DNA from: Acanthacorydalis orientalis
Taxonomy: Eukaryota; Arthropoda; Insecta; Megaloptera; Corydalidae
DNA: 64,000 bases
Assembly: GCA_034766995.1 (NCBI GenBank)
Contig: CM068313.1
Coordinates: 17,249,512 to 17,313,511 of the forward strand
Direction of reading: 5' to 3'
The translations under genes were made by a program, and so were the position numbers. The notes under the pieces are model-generated. The model did not search any database. It had not been told where the DNA came from and was given only the letters and a program-made list of their open reading frames with translations. How positions within the stretch are numbered: position 1 is the first letter of the stretch; each line of letters opens with the position of its first letter. Below are positions 11,360-22,699 of the stretch, in pieces.

Positions 11360-13982
11360 ACACAATAAATCATCTGCTTAAATAAGAAACAAAATTAAAA
11401 GGGAAAATATGATATATATATTTCGTTGATTAATGTAGTCACGTTTTAATTTCATGTTTCACTTAGATTCAAGAACATAATTATTTATTAATAAAGTCTA
11501 ATTTATGATTGTAAATCTATTCAGAATCCATGTCTTAATTCTTTGTTGTCTAAATATTTTTTACTGAACAAATATTTCTTTAAATACAAGAATAGGAAAT
11601 GAACATTGAGTTGCACACATAGTTTATATTTATTTAAAGAGTTTATAACTAACGAATAACAAATATTCTTGAGATAAATTAAAACTATTCTTATAATTAA
11701 TAAAAAAAAGTATAAGAACAGTGATAAAAACATTTTAAGTTATATTAAATTCTTCCAATGAACTATTTTAAAGTCAGAATAAAAATCGTAACCTGTCATT
11801 CGATTATTATTTATTATTATTGGTGATATTTAATAACAAATTGAAATAGAACCGTTTTAATTACCTCATTTAAAAGTTTTTCTAAATTATATATGTTAAT
11901 GTCATACGGCATATTGTGGTATTGAACATTCAGTAACAGAGAGCATTTCATGTTACCATTTTGCACGATCTGCTTATAAATTTCTATTTTGAAACACACA
12001 GCATTATTTAATAGAATATATGTGGTTTGTCCTCAAATACATCTTACCCAAGATACATTTACTCAAACTGTTGTATTAGGCAAAGCGATATCAAGTTTGC
12101 CAGACAAGGGGTATGATAACTAATAAACTGTGGATATGATAAAATAACTAAGTGACATTATTACATTATCCTTTAATAAATTGATATATTTGTCGGTAGT
12201 GTATCTTATTTGTACAACTGAGTGAGTTTTTGTTGGTAATGCTACCATGTATAATGTCGAATGTAATTGAAACTAATTAACTCTTTTATTCAGATACATT
12301 GGCATGAATAAAATCTCTTTTCATTGTCGAAAATGATATCAATTCATCATCATATATTTTTAAAATAAAAAAAAGATCAACTTATAAATATTTTGCTGTT
12401 ATGTTTTATTTTCATAAGTGGATTTTTTGTATTTTCAACAAACCTTTTCATAATTAAGGAGCGTTTTTTTTTCTTTTTATCTTCAAATATAAAAACATAT
12501 CAATATATATATATATATATATATATAATCATAACAAACAGTACCGCATTAAATATTTATATTTTGTTCTCAGAGCTTTCGTGACCGTACTTGTAAAATA
12601 TAACATAGCCTTTGAGAATTTAACAATATGTTGTATTTTCCATTTTTCTCTTATATCAACGTTTTGTGATCTTCAAGTTATGAAAAGATGATTGGAACAA
12701 TACACTTCAAAATAAAACATTGTACCTAAACTGAAAGACCAAAGTTTTCTTTACCTACTTTGTTTGTAAATTCACGTACATTTTTACGTCTATGATAGAT
12801 ATATAAAATCACTCTTTTTTTAAAAAAGGTCATTATTTTATAGATTTTATCGACATAGTATCAATTACCATATGTTTGGACATAATATTAATTTATTTCA
12901 ACTGTTTAAAAATGAATACTTTATTGATTTATTTTTGTTTAGTATCTTATATGAAATAAAAATAACGATTATAGAAATATAGAATTAATATTTCGGTACA
13001 ACATAATTTGTACAATTAATTGAATAATTTACAACATTTAATTAATTTAATAGTCGATTGGGATAGTATTCAAAATATTTGCTACAATAAAAGTTCTATT
13101 CATATTTTTCATGGTTATTAAAATCAATATTATTTGTTAACATTCATGCTTGCCTATATACTTATATACATACATACGAATATATTTATATATATATATA
13201 TTTATATATAGAAGTTTTTTTTTGCAAATGTATGTCACATTTCCATATTAAAGATAAACGAAAATATTTACATCTCTCAAGTAAAAATTCAATTTTGTTA
13301 TATTATTCTTGTATCAGAACATTCATCGTGGAATAAATAATAAAAATATCGTACATCAAAATGTAACGTAGTGGGTATTTCATAATTATAAAATTATAAA
13401 AATATTTTTTATAATCACTTCATTTATTTATAGTGAAAAGAATTAACTCTTTAATACGAGCTAAAAAAAACATTAGGTGTAATAAAAAATAAAATGTATA
13501 TCCAAAGAATAAAACATAATTGATTTATAAGATTACCTTCAAAAATATTTGTAATAAGATCTAAAAGTAATCCTGTTATCTTTTTTATAACAATTATCCA
13601 ATTTAGTAATTACCATCGTTTACAAATGTCTTTGAACTTAAGGAAAAGTATTCGTTGTCTGATTTTTACAAATATGCAGAATCTGAAATCTGTCTGTATC
13701 GTTTTTAAAAATTAAAAAGATTTCAAAATAATTTCGTCTATGTAACTTAACTGAAATTATTTCAATATTTTTTTATTATTTCTAAGAAATATAATGCTTA
13801 AATTTATTATTTTAATAACAATACATCTCATGTATATAAATAATTAAAAACTACTTGTATTTTTTGTAAAGGCATAATTGAAATTGACTACTGATTTCTA
13901 CTTATATTTCCCTTGGGTAGAATGTCTTGATTTTTAGATTTTAATATTTTTTTTTCATGTACAAATTTATAAATATTTATAT

Positions 13983-13984
<2 letters not shown>

Positions 13985-14027
<43 letters not shown>

Positions 14028-14055
14028 ATTACATATATTATATATATATATATAT
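13985..14055. repeat. (TA)n microsatellite, interrupted
   Basis: Two TA arrays separated by a CCATTACATA segment. Confidence 0.95.
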
Positions 14056-14497
14056 AAACAGCGAAAAAAAAATGTACGTTTCAATAAATATAGATAATTA
14101 AAATTTATGCTTGATAAAATAGATTTTAATTTTTTTTCTTGACTATGACTTGGATGACATGACTATGGCTTACACATAGTCAACCGAACAAAATAATTAG
14201 CAAATAAATTGAAAAATTCAATCATCTATAGACAAGTATGATGACCTTTCATTTTAACAACAATTTTTTTTTAATTTAAATATCGTCAATGAAAAAAGAT
14301 AAATGTTTTATTTCTTATAGTAATTAATTACTTCTCTTCAATTTCGTAAAAGAAAATTACTATTCTCAATCATTTAAACTAATATAATAATAAACTAATA
14401 AAAATAAGTTTATACATTTTCAATAATGTGTCACCTTAATTTGAATTTACTTTCATTTTGTTATTTATAATTCATTCATTCTTCCTAATGTGTGTAT

Positions 14498-14537
<40 letters not shown>

Positions 14538-14713
14538 TTATAAAAAGTACTTTCTATTTATTAACCATTATTAAAATCCATTAAGATAAAAAGTACATAT
14601 AAATATATTAACATATTTCATGCGTACAAATACTAATTCGGAGAATTTATAAAATATACAAATATTCAAATAAATATAAATGAATATCTGTATGTTCATG
14701 ATTATAGACATAT

Positions 14714-14722
14714 ACTATATAT

Positions 14723-14780
<58 letters not shown>

Positions 14781-14790
14781 GTATGTGTGT
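14714..14790. repeat. (TA)n with AAATA interruptions
   Basis: Long TA array interrupted by AAATA and ending in ATGTATGTGTG. Confidence 0.95.
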
Positions 14791-15246
14791 ATATGAAAAC
14801 ATACTACTTTAAAAAGTTTTTTTCTTGCAACCTTTATATTTGATTACACACGCAAACAGTACATATTCTCATTTTCGACAATCAGCAAAAATAATAAAAT
14901 ACTAAATGGCAATTTGTCATTGAATTTAGTGCAATTTAATTTTTTATTACATTTTTTCGGAACGTTTTCATATTTTTCAAACATGTACACATTTTACATT
15001 TCCGTAAAACATTTGTAAAAATATGAATAATTTATACGCACATTTTTATACAAAATATCGGTAGAATATGCTTTTAGTAAAATTATTTTGATAAATGTAA
15101 CAGCCATGTTCGTAATATGTTCGATTTAAATGTATAGTTGCCGTAATGGATAAGCTATGGATTATAATATTCGTATAATTAATGGGAAATATTTATTCCA
15201 TTCGTTTTGTATTACAAAATAATCTTCACAAATATTAATCATTTCT

Positions 15247-15285
<39 letters not shown>

Positions 15286-15989
15286 AAGTATTCATAATGC
15301 ATTTTCAATAAATATAATTATCTAAACATTTTTTTTCTATAAACTATTAAATATTCAAATGATTTTAATATTTTATTTTATATGCGTAAAAATATATTTC
15401 ATACTAATATATATGATAAAAAAGTTTATGATGAAATAATCCTGTTTTTAAAAATCAAGAATTCATATCAACGATAAAAATATTATAACAGGATGGAACA
15501 AACTTTATAAAATATGTGATAAATTTTAATACGTTAGCAACAAGTATCATTACTAATATATAATATGGAAAAATATTTTGATTTTTATCTTTTTTATAGT
15601 CGATATTTATTTTAAATTATCGTTAAGTAACAAAAATGAAATTATGACGAACTTATTATAATCATCAAGGATTAAATCACCTGATTGGTGAGAAATAAGA
15701 GATTTAAATTATCATAATTAGTTAAATAACGATAAAATGTCGATAAACATTATAAACTATTCCATATAAAATCAAAAACAAAGTCAATCTTAAATTACAT
15801 ATGAAATAATGCTTGAAATGTCTTACTACAAAATAACAGATTTGTTCATATACTTAAATTCTTCATTACATGATTATAAAAGAAGGAGATTATAGAAAAA
15901 GAGAAATTTTTACTACAATTTAAACGTTGTTGTATTATTATAATTTTTTTGAAAGTATTGAAAATCGTAATTAAGAGCAATATGATAAT

Positions 15990-16036
<47 letters not shown>

Positions 16037-16257
16037 CATATGTAGTGTATGTATGTATTCAAAACCGAATAAAAAATTCTCTATCCGTAAAATTTAAGTA
16101 ATCTTATAGAAATAGTGATTTATATAAATATTTAAGAAACACTGAGGAATAGTGAATATTTAAAGACTTTTAAATAAATAATTTTTAAATGACATTGGTA
16201 TCGTATTTATATATATATTATTTATATATCATATTTGTATATATATATATATATATA

Positions 16258-16832
16258 TAAAGTTGGTAAAAAATAATTGCAAATTATTAGTTTTCGTTGA
16301 GTTCGAGTGATATCAATTTGTCAAGCTTTTATGATTTTCCTAGTTGTTTTAAGTGGTCCAGAACTGTACCTAACTGATGACTAACGCCTAACTCTTGTGC
16401 AAGTTGTCGAAATGCTGTGTGTGGTTCTGATTTTACTAACGCCTTCAGTTGGTCGTCATGAACTGAAGAAGAACGCCTGCGACCTTTTTCATCTTCAAAA
16501 CTCTCATTCTCAGTAAAAAATATTTGGAACCATAATTTTATTGTACGTTCCTTAACAGTATTCACACCAAAAGCATCGTTTAGTTTATGAGCAGTTTCTG
16601 CTACTTTACCACCCGTTTTCAACTCATACAAAAAATTGCTCTTATTTGCTTCTTTTCCATGTTTAATCCAATAGCCCAATTTGCAGTAAAATTGACAATA
16701 GAACAAAAATACAGACCGGAAATGCACTTTAATATGATATTAATATAAACACGATGAAATGACAAATTCATTAAAAAAAATACGGTCGGAATTCAGAAAA
16801 CGAAAACCGCAATTATTTACCTACCAACCTAA
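16258..16832 (-). mobile_element. Non-autonomous mariner, family A, DNA-binding half only
   Basis: A complete deletion derivative on the minus strand. Its 5' end is TTAGGTTGGTAGG (complement of 16820-16832) and its 3' end is a degenerate copy of the same repeat (16258-16285). Inside are the family leader, the N-terminal DNA-binding half of a mariner transposase, and then an abrupt join to the 3' terminal repeat just after the codons matching ELNEN. The catalytic domain is entirely absent. It abuts a (TA)n array (16239-16258), and TA flanks both ends. Length (575 bp) and join point match the element at 57474-58038. Confidence 0.88.
16329..16727 (-). pseudogene. Mariner transposase N-terminal (paired HTH) fragment
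   Basis: The open frame gives 132 residues. About 31-72 match the first mariner helix-turn-helix (FLYELKTGGKVAETAHKLND and on to LWFQ). A GRRRSSS linker follows at 82-88, where mariners usually have a GRP-like motif. Residues 92-130 match the second helix-turn-helix (QLAQELGVS, LDHLKQLGKS). The family's true start (MEKKQIRAIF) lies in another frame about 30 codons in, so a one-base indel near 16640 breaks the protein and the first 30 residues are spurious. A stop follows GKS, and then KLDK..ELNEN is still readable. No catalytic aspartates are present. It resembles the DNA-binding part of the transposase domain fused in primate SETMAR. Confidence 0.88.
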
Positions 16833-17333
16833 TATATATCTCATACAAAGACAACACTTACAGTTATATATGAAACTCATCTGCAATAATAGCTTTTGTC
16901 AATCCATAACATGATAAAAATCTGTTCTTGCACTTTTCACCTACTTCTTTCATCATCATTCTTTTCATGTTACTCTTGTAAACTTTTTTATCCTATCTTA
17001 TGCTTGTTCGTTTTATCGATCAATTTCGTGAATAGAACATCAATCAAATATTTTTAGCATCAAAACGTAATCGTACTTTTTATTACCTAATAGCTCTTTT
17101 ACTCCTTACTTGATTGATTCACTGTTTCGAATCTAGTCATTTCAATTATATTATTTTCTTAACATAAACTCTTTACTATTATAACTTTTTAAAATATGTT
17201 TTTATTATCTCTAAATATAATGATTTCGCATTATTTATATCGATTTTTTATTTTTATAGTTTATGGTCGTTTGTGTACAATTTTCTTATAAATTTAAAAA
17301 CATATTTTACACTTTCAGTGCATGTAATTTTAT

Positions 17334-17334
<1 letters not shown>
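16833..17334. other. AT-rich spacer
   Basis: Somewhat more complex than average at 16860-17110; no gene seen. Confidence 0.5.

Positions 17335-17394
<60 letters not shown>
17335..17394. repeat. (TA)n microsatellite, about 30 units
   Basis: One of the longest uninterrupted TA arrays in the window. Confidence 0.98.
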
Positions 17395-17396
<2 letters not shown>

Positions 17397-17860
17397 GCGA
17401 ATATTTAACTGTTGTATAAAAGTTTAACTGTCTTGTTATAAATCACGTAATTAATAATCTACATGTTGATTAATTAAAAAAAAAATGTGACGAATAAATG
17501 TATATATAAAAATATAAAATATTTAAAATTAATATTATGGTAGTATATATTTTAAAAATACTTGTATAAAAAATTTAATGCGAATTAATAAACTGTTCTT
17601 TAATAAAACAGTAATAATTTCTACTTTATAAAAAATCCCCCAAATAAATTATTTAAAACGTATTTTCTTTATGTTCTTTATGGTCTGTCATTATGACTTT
17701 TTAATACTAGTAATAAAAATTATACAAGCACATTAAACACAATTATAATATTTACTAAGTTGTAAAAACATGTACTAAAACCAAGCAGAAAACATTAAAA
17801 AAAGAACATTCCTCGCAAACAAAATCACATATAAGAAAAATAACAGGTGAAATCTTCACC
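17395..17860. other. AT-rich spacer
   Basis: Nothing seen. Confidence 0.6.
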
Positions 17861-17965
17861 CTAGTCTAGATTCGTCCCAACGGTCGTAAGTTTCCCACTG
17901 CTCTGCCTTTGTGAATAGTTGGGCGGAGCATGTCGTCCCCAGTATTCACACATTATCGTCTTTGA
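17861..17965. other. Small GC islet with donor-like site
   Basis: About 100 bases of distinctly higher GC containing GTCGTAAGT (consensus GTAAGT splice donor) and a GGGCGGAGC GC-box-like string. It could be a tiny exon edge or a regulatory site. No reading frame supports an exon. Confidence 0.25.
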
Positions 17966-18393
17966 AGCAGAAAAAAATCTTTAAAGTCGAATGAATAAAA
18001 TTATTCTATTTAAAGGATTCACCGAGTCTCATTCATTGTTATTTTATTAAACGTATTTTTCAATTCCTAATTTAACGCATTCATGTTTCTGTTGAGAATT
18101 GTGCTGAACTGCTGAACTAATGACCTACTGAATTCTGAACTTTTCACCACTACGCTTTAGTAAATACTTTTTCTCATACAATATTCAATTTCTAAACTAT
18201 AAATTGAAAGAATAAATAGACTTGTGAATTATTTAAAAAAAATATTATAAATTTCTAATGATTATTATAAATTCATATTTTCTCAAACATTTTATTCATA
18301 TTTCAAATTTTCAAATTCAACACATTTTCAAATATTCATGTATAAATAAAATTTTAAAATATTTTAGTTTTCTGCACTTACTTCCCTTCTCTC

Positions 18394-18396
<3 letters not shown>

Positions 18397-18439
<43 letters not shown>
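18397..18439. repeat. (TA)n microsatellite
   Basis: Perfect TA array preceded by a CTCTCTCG patch. Confidence 0.97.
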
Positions 18440-18441
<2 letters not shown>

Positions 18442-18942
18442 ACAAATCAATTCGATGTCTTTTTTTATAGAACATGAATATTATAAAAACGAAATACATT
18501 TTAAACCTCAAAATATCCCTAATTATTTTATGTAATTTTTCTCCATCTATCAGATAATTGACGAATACCTTGTCGAAAAAAAGATAGAGTCTTTGATTGG
18601 ATGTGAACGTAATGCATTTTTGGATTTTTTTCAATATTTTAGCATTTTTTTCATGTTTCATACGTCACACCTTCTCCAAAGATTCAGTAACATTTTTCTG
18701 GAACTGGAATACGAAAACTATGCAATGCATAATATGTTCGGACGCCATCGTGTTCCTTATTGTTTTTTAAGATTATTCCAACTACCTGGCCAATATATAT
18801 ATATATATATATATAACGTTTTTAAATGTTAAGTTTGGCACTTCAAAATCCTAAAACGATGAGGAAATATTTTAATTTAAAAGAGAATTACGACTGATTC
18901 AATTTAATTGTACCGATTTTTTTACACCTTATACATACATGA
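18440..18942. other. Spacer, partly more complex
   Basis: Segment 18590-18790 has moderate complexity with a plus frame of 79 codons (18593-18832) ending in a TA array. I do not recognise it. Confidence 0.4.
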
Positions 18943-19828
18943 TTTTCCAATAAGGACGCATTTTTTAATTTGAAATAAAATACAGAATTTGCGTTGAAAT
19001 TCAAGTTTCTTTATTGTAAATAATAGTCGGGGGAATACCATTTATAAATGAAAAAAAATCGTCGAAATGATCGCCGCGTTCTTTGTTACAAGCAACCATT
19101 TTTTTGTCAAAATCTTCAACAACAATCCTACACAACTGGATTTTTATCTTAGCAATTATTCTTCGAATTTTATCTTTTAGGTCGGAAATTGTTTTAGAAT
19201 TATTGGCTCACACCTATCCTTTAACATGATCACAAAGAAAGTAGTCCAACAGTATTCAATCGCATGATCTTGCTGGTCAATTATTGTCTCCATTTTTAAA
19301 AATAACGCGACCAAGAAATTTCGTCCTCAATAAATCAATTGTTTCATCAGCTGTATGACTTTTTGTACCGTCCTGCTGAGACCACATGTCTTCCAGATCA
19401 ATATCATCCAATTCTACTCACAAAAAGTGGTTATCATGTTTCGATATCTTTCTCCATTCACAGTAATCGCTTTACTAAACTGATTATCAAGAAAGTAACG
19501 ATCAATGACTCCACAAGAACAATGAACTCGTGTTGATGTTTATTTATCTTAAACCGATCCAGTCTCTTCAAATTTACTCACTAATCGAAGAACTGTTGAT
19601 GTAGATGGACGAGTATGGCGAGAATTAATATCGCGTAATTTATGAAATGTATTTTTTATAGAATGACCATTTTCATAAAATAATTGTATTACTTCACTAC
19701 ATTGTTTTGTTGTATATAAGCCTAACTAAAAATGGTAATGTGAAAACTTAGCAAATGTCAAAAAAATACTGCTATCAGTTTGACATCTGTGAAATATAAC
19801 CTATTGAAAATTGCGTCCTCATTGGAAA
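18943..19828 (-). mobile_element. Internally deleted IS630/Tc1-like transposon with TIRs
   Basis: Terminal inverted repeats: TTTTCCAATAAGGACGCA at the left (18943-18960) and TTTTCCAATGAGGACGCA on the complement of the right end (19811-19828), 17 of 18 identical. Between them on the minus strand lies a degenerate transposase. The exact boundary could extend a few bases (GATTTTCC versus GGAAAAATTTT flanks). The right end directly abuts a (CT)n(TA)n(TG)n microsatellite. At 886 bp it is much shorter than the 1.2-1.5 kb usual for such elements, because the centre is deleted. Confidence 0.85.
19030..19730 (-). pseudogene. IS630/Tc1-superfamily transposase, broken
   Basis: On the minus strand the N-terminal HTH region reads roughly TTKQCSEVIQLFYENGHSIK through RPSTSTVLRLVSKFEETGSV (about 19720-19549), then a stop. 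After a jump, the frame resumes with CGVIDRYFLDN and VNGERYRNMI (about 19515-19425). It goes on to a DMWSQQDGTKSHTADETIDLL segment carrying the second catalytic Asp, LRTKFLGRVIF, NNWPARSCD near the third acidic residue, and a C-terminus like DLKDKIRRIIAKI..FDKKM..CNKERGDHFDD (to about 19030). These match a transposase family widespread in insects. The segment with the first catalytic Asp (DEAHF) is deleted, and several stops and frameshifts make it inactive. Confidence 0.85.
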
Positions 19829-19835
19829 AATTTTC

Positions 19836-19886
19836 TCTCTCTCTCTCTGTATATATATATATATATATATGTGTGTGTATGTGTTT
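19836..19886. repeat. (CT)n(TA)n(TG)n compound microsatellite
   Basis: Three dinucleotide repeats in sequence, immediately outside the transposon's right end. Confidence 0.95.
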
Positions 19887-20390
19887 GTTGAAATTTGCAA
19901 AAAAATATTATTTAAATTTAAATAAAATGTTTTATTATTTTTATTCTAACAAATTTCTCCAAACAATAAACGATAAAAACTCATTTCAATAATAGATATC
20001 AAAACGGTAATATTAATAAGAAAAAATAAACGCACTGACATATTAATAACTCGACAAAATAACCAATAAACTAAATGCAATATATTAGAAACGAGGATGA
20101 AAAAGTCTGCCTTGTCAGTAACAATCTATGTTATAAAGTAGTTGATATAGAAGGTAATAATCAAGTTTTAGTACGAGTAACATTAAAAGTGTGTATATAT
20201 ATATATATAATACTTACATAAAATGCGCAAACCATATTTTCTAAGATATACTAGAACATAAAAATAGTATTTATATATAGGTTAAAATTGTAAGAAAAAA
20301 ACAGGAAATAATTTATTATGGGTGTTCTTCGAAAGATAGAAAACGTATATCTAAAGAGATTAAGTAAACCGCAAAAACCCTCATTAAAGA
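19887..20390. other. AT-rich spacer
   Basis: A small TA array near 20191-20208; nothing else seen. Confidence 0.55.
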
Positions 20391-20462
20391 TTGTAAGCCA
20401 AGGAAGCTCGAACCGTATAACCACCAAGTGATATGCGAGAGTTTAACCACTGCATCATGTAA
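20391..20462 (-). repeat. tRNA-derived sequence (SINE head or tRNA pseudogene)
   Basis: On the minus strand, TGATGCAGTGGTTA (20444-20457) matches the tRNA A-box pattern, and GGTTCGAGCTTC (20403-20414) resembles a B-box, about 30 bases further on: the internal Pol III promoter layout. The cloverleaf does not close (no convincing acceptor stem), so it is not a working tRNA. No clear tail, poly(A) or target duplication was found, so the SINE call is tentative. Confidence 0.6.
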
Positions 20463-20579
20463 TTCGATTTAAATAACTTTTAGACAAGTAGTTTACGTAG
20501 TCTTCTTATCAAACTCTTTTTGTAAAAATTGTTCGTTTTTTAAAAAAAAAATCTTTATAATGAAATTACGCAATTTTAT

Positions 20580-20700
20580 AACGATTGGTTCTATGGGGTT
20601 TAGAAGTGAGTTCACACCTAAGGTCATTAGTGCCCGTGTACTTTTTTATTAGAACAGGTATTAAAAGATATATAGAAAAAGTTACTATTTTTAACAAGAA
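20580..20700. other. Small non-repetitive patch
   Basis: Slightly GC-richer DNA (GGGGTTTAGAAGTGAGTT and on) with no recognised feature. Confidence 0.25.
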
Positions 20701-20768
20701 GATCAGTTGGTATAATATGTTTAAAGCATATTTTATTCATTTTCATCTCTTCATAATTTTGTAAATAC

Positions 20769-20770
<2 letters not shown>

Positions 20771-20811
<41 letters not shown>
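20771..20811. repeat. (TA)n microsatellite
   Basis: TA array lying just upstream of dispersed repeat copy 1. Confidence 0.97.
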
Positions 20812-20814
<3 letters not shown>

Positions 20815-20846
20815 ACATTTCTCATCACTGTCACGCACGATAAAAT

Positions 20847-21040
20847 GACGAGAAATGTTTGCTTTGTCAGCTCATAAGTTTCAAGTTTAATTAATTAAAT
20901 GTCGTTCATAAGTATTTTTATATTTAAATATATTAGGTTGTAAAAACCAATAAACAGATTTTTTTTCTATACTTCTTTATATTCTACTTCAATTTCGACG
21001 GGCTATATACCTAGTAATGTAATATTGTTCTTCTTTTTTC
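20847..21040 (+). repeat. Unclassified dispersed repeat, copy 1
   Basis: It shares with 37162-37360 the blocks AAATGTTTGC(A/T)TTGTCAGC, CTCATA(A/G)GTTTCAAGTTT, AATAAAC(A/C)G, and a CAATTT(C/T)G(A/G)CG segment followed by TAT(A/G)TACTAG-like sequence, in the same order and spacing, at perhaps 70% identity by eye. No coding capacity and no terminal repeat seen. Probably an old non-autonomous element. Confidence 0.65.
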
Positions 21041-21399
21041 TGCATTTTATAAATTCAAATTTCATTTCTATTGAGAAATTGAAGATAATTTTAATATTGA
21101 TTACAATTACTATTATTAAACAAAATATCACTCATTGTGTATAAATGTAATAAATGCAAATTAAATTTCTTTATAATATTTAACTTCATAGAAGTGTTTC
21201 GTAAACATGCTATATAAAAATTAACAAACGCAATAAAAAAAATTAAACACAATTGAAATTTACATTTCGTGTTTTTAATCTTTTTTTTTATTTCATTTAA
21301 ATAACAAAAGGTAACAATTTAAGAGGTGATGGTTTAAATTGAAGTTAACCTCTTGTTATCTTCGCAGAAGTAGTATTAAATATTATTTTTTATTTAAAT
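21041..21399. other. AT-rich spacer
   Basis: GGTTTAAATTGAAGTTAACCTC near 21330 is mildly palindromic; nothing else. Confidence 0.5.
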
Positions 21400-21474
21400 A
21401 TTATTTGAATTTTGGTACATTATTTAAAAAAAGTATAAAATAATGTGTAGAAAATATCAATTATAAATTATTTT

Positions 21475-21517
<43 letters not shown>

Positions 21518-21663
21518 AACATTATATATCGAAAAGAAAATCTGTAAGTGTTAAAGAACCATATTATCATTTTAAGCAAAAATGTAAATATTATTTGAAT
21601 TTTGTCAAATTAGTTAAAAAATTTTAAAATAATGTGTAGAAAAAATCAATTATAAATTATTTT

Positions 21664-21719
<56 letters not shown>

Positions 21720-22095
21720 AAACATTACATATCGAAAAGAAAATCTGTAAGTGTTAAAGAACCATATTATAAGTTTTAAGTAAAAATGTAAATATTATTT
21801 GAATTTTTATACATTATTTAAAAAATTATAAAATAACCTATAGAAAATATCAATTATAAATTATTTTACGCACACACACATATATATATATATATAAACA
21901 TTAAATATCGAAAAGAAAATCTGTAAGTGTTAACGAATCATATTATCATTTTAAGCAAAAATGTAAATATTAATTGAATTTTGTCACATTATTTAAAAAA
22001 TTATAAAAAAATAAAAAATTATAAAATAATGTGTAGAAAATATCAATTATAAATTATTTCACACACACATATCTATATATATACACACACACATG

Positions 22096-22135
<40 letters not shown>
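21400..22135 (+). repeat. Four-unit tandem repeat with internal (CA)n(TA)n
   Basis: Units begin at TTATTTGAATTTT-like sequence at about 21401, 21591, 21795 and 21970 (periods about 190, 204 and 175). Each unit holds a shared single-copy part (AATAATGTGTAGAAAATATC, AATTATAAATTATTTTAC), then a CA tract passing into a TA tract, then CGAAAAGAAAATCTGTAAGT and GTTAA(A/C)GAA(C/T)CATATTAT. The length differences come mainly from the CA/TA tracts. The fourth unit ends in its microsatellite. It is a young minisatellite made by local duplication of a unit that already contained a microsatellite. Confidence 0.93.
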
Positions 22136-22137
<2 letters not shown>

Positions 22138-22179
22138 TAATCATATTGTTCTAATCTCTTTTCCTATTATCTGTAAAAT

Positions 22180-22560
22180 TCGTTTCGTAACACGGTAAAA
22201 GCATATCTGAGAAAAGAATCGTTATGCGGTTTTGTAGTGAAAACTTCGTTATTTATTGCAACGTTAATTACACTGGGCATTTTATGTGTGTACAAATGCA
22301 ACGTATGTTCGTAGTAAAGGTAGAATGGATGAAGTAGCCTAGTAAACTAACTAGCATTGCCGCTCATGATGTAGGACGTGTCAGCACGACTTTACGCCCG
22401 AACCGAGTATATAAAGATAAGATGAAAAAATATTATGTGTGGGTGTTTGTTATATGTGAGAGCTCGTTTTTTATATCCATCTTATGTACTTTTCAGTGAG
22501 AAGTAAAAATGATACCAGGTTGTCGACAGAGGTGAATTTTACGGGAAAATAATGCGACAG
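22180..22560 (+). promoter_or_regulatory. CpG-containing islet with TATA-like box
   Basis: Complex DNA with CpGs (22320-22405: GATGTAGGACGTGTCAGCAC, TTTACGCCCGAACCGAG) leading into TATATAAAGA at 22408-22417. The layout, a GC-rich stretch followed by a TATA box, suits a core promoter reading rightwards with a start near 22440. No downstream coding frame was found. GAGGTGAAT near 22530 resembles a splice donor. Motif-based only. Confidence 0.3.
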
Positions 22561-22699
22561 ACCGTACGAAAAATGGTAAACGTGGTTTTTTGAACTTTTA
22601 TCACTAGGTAGATACACATACGTACCCTAGTACCAAAACATACATATACACACACATAAACATACGTACACTCGGATGTATATATATATATATACACAT

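Larger units (their letters stand above)
10641..16257. other. Long AT-rich desert with TA arrays
   Basis: No gene. TA arrays lie at 11312-11356, 12503-12528, 13985-14055, 14500-14535, 14714-14790, 15249-15282, 15995-16034 and 16239-16258. Frames up to 70 codons are A/T-driven. A slightly more complex patch at 11930-12300 holds nothing I can name. Confidence 0.6.

Noticed and set aside
20391..20462. Functional tRNA gene
   Set aside because: A- and B-box-like motifs are present but no acceptor stem or clean cloverleaf forms; kept only as tRNA-derived.
21480..22130. CRISPR-like array
   Set aside because: Units are long near-identical tandem copies with microsatellites, not short repeats with unique spacers, and the genome is eukaryotic.
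22422..22501. Short hydrophobic 25-codon frame beginning just after the TATA-like box
   Set aside because: Its ATG lies only a few bases after the TATA box, upstream of any start site that box would specify, and nothing else supports it.
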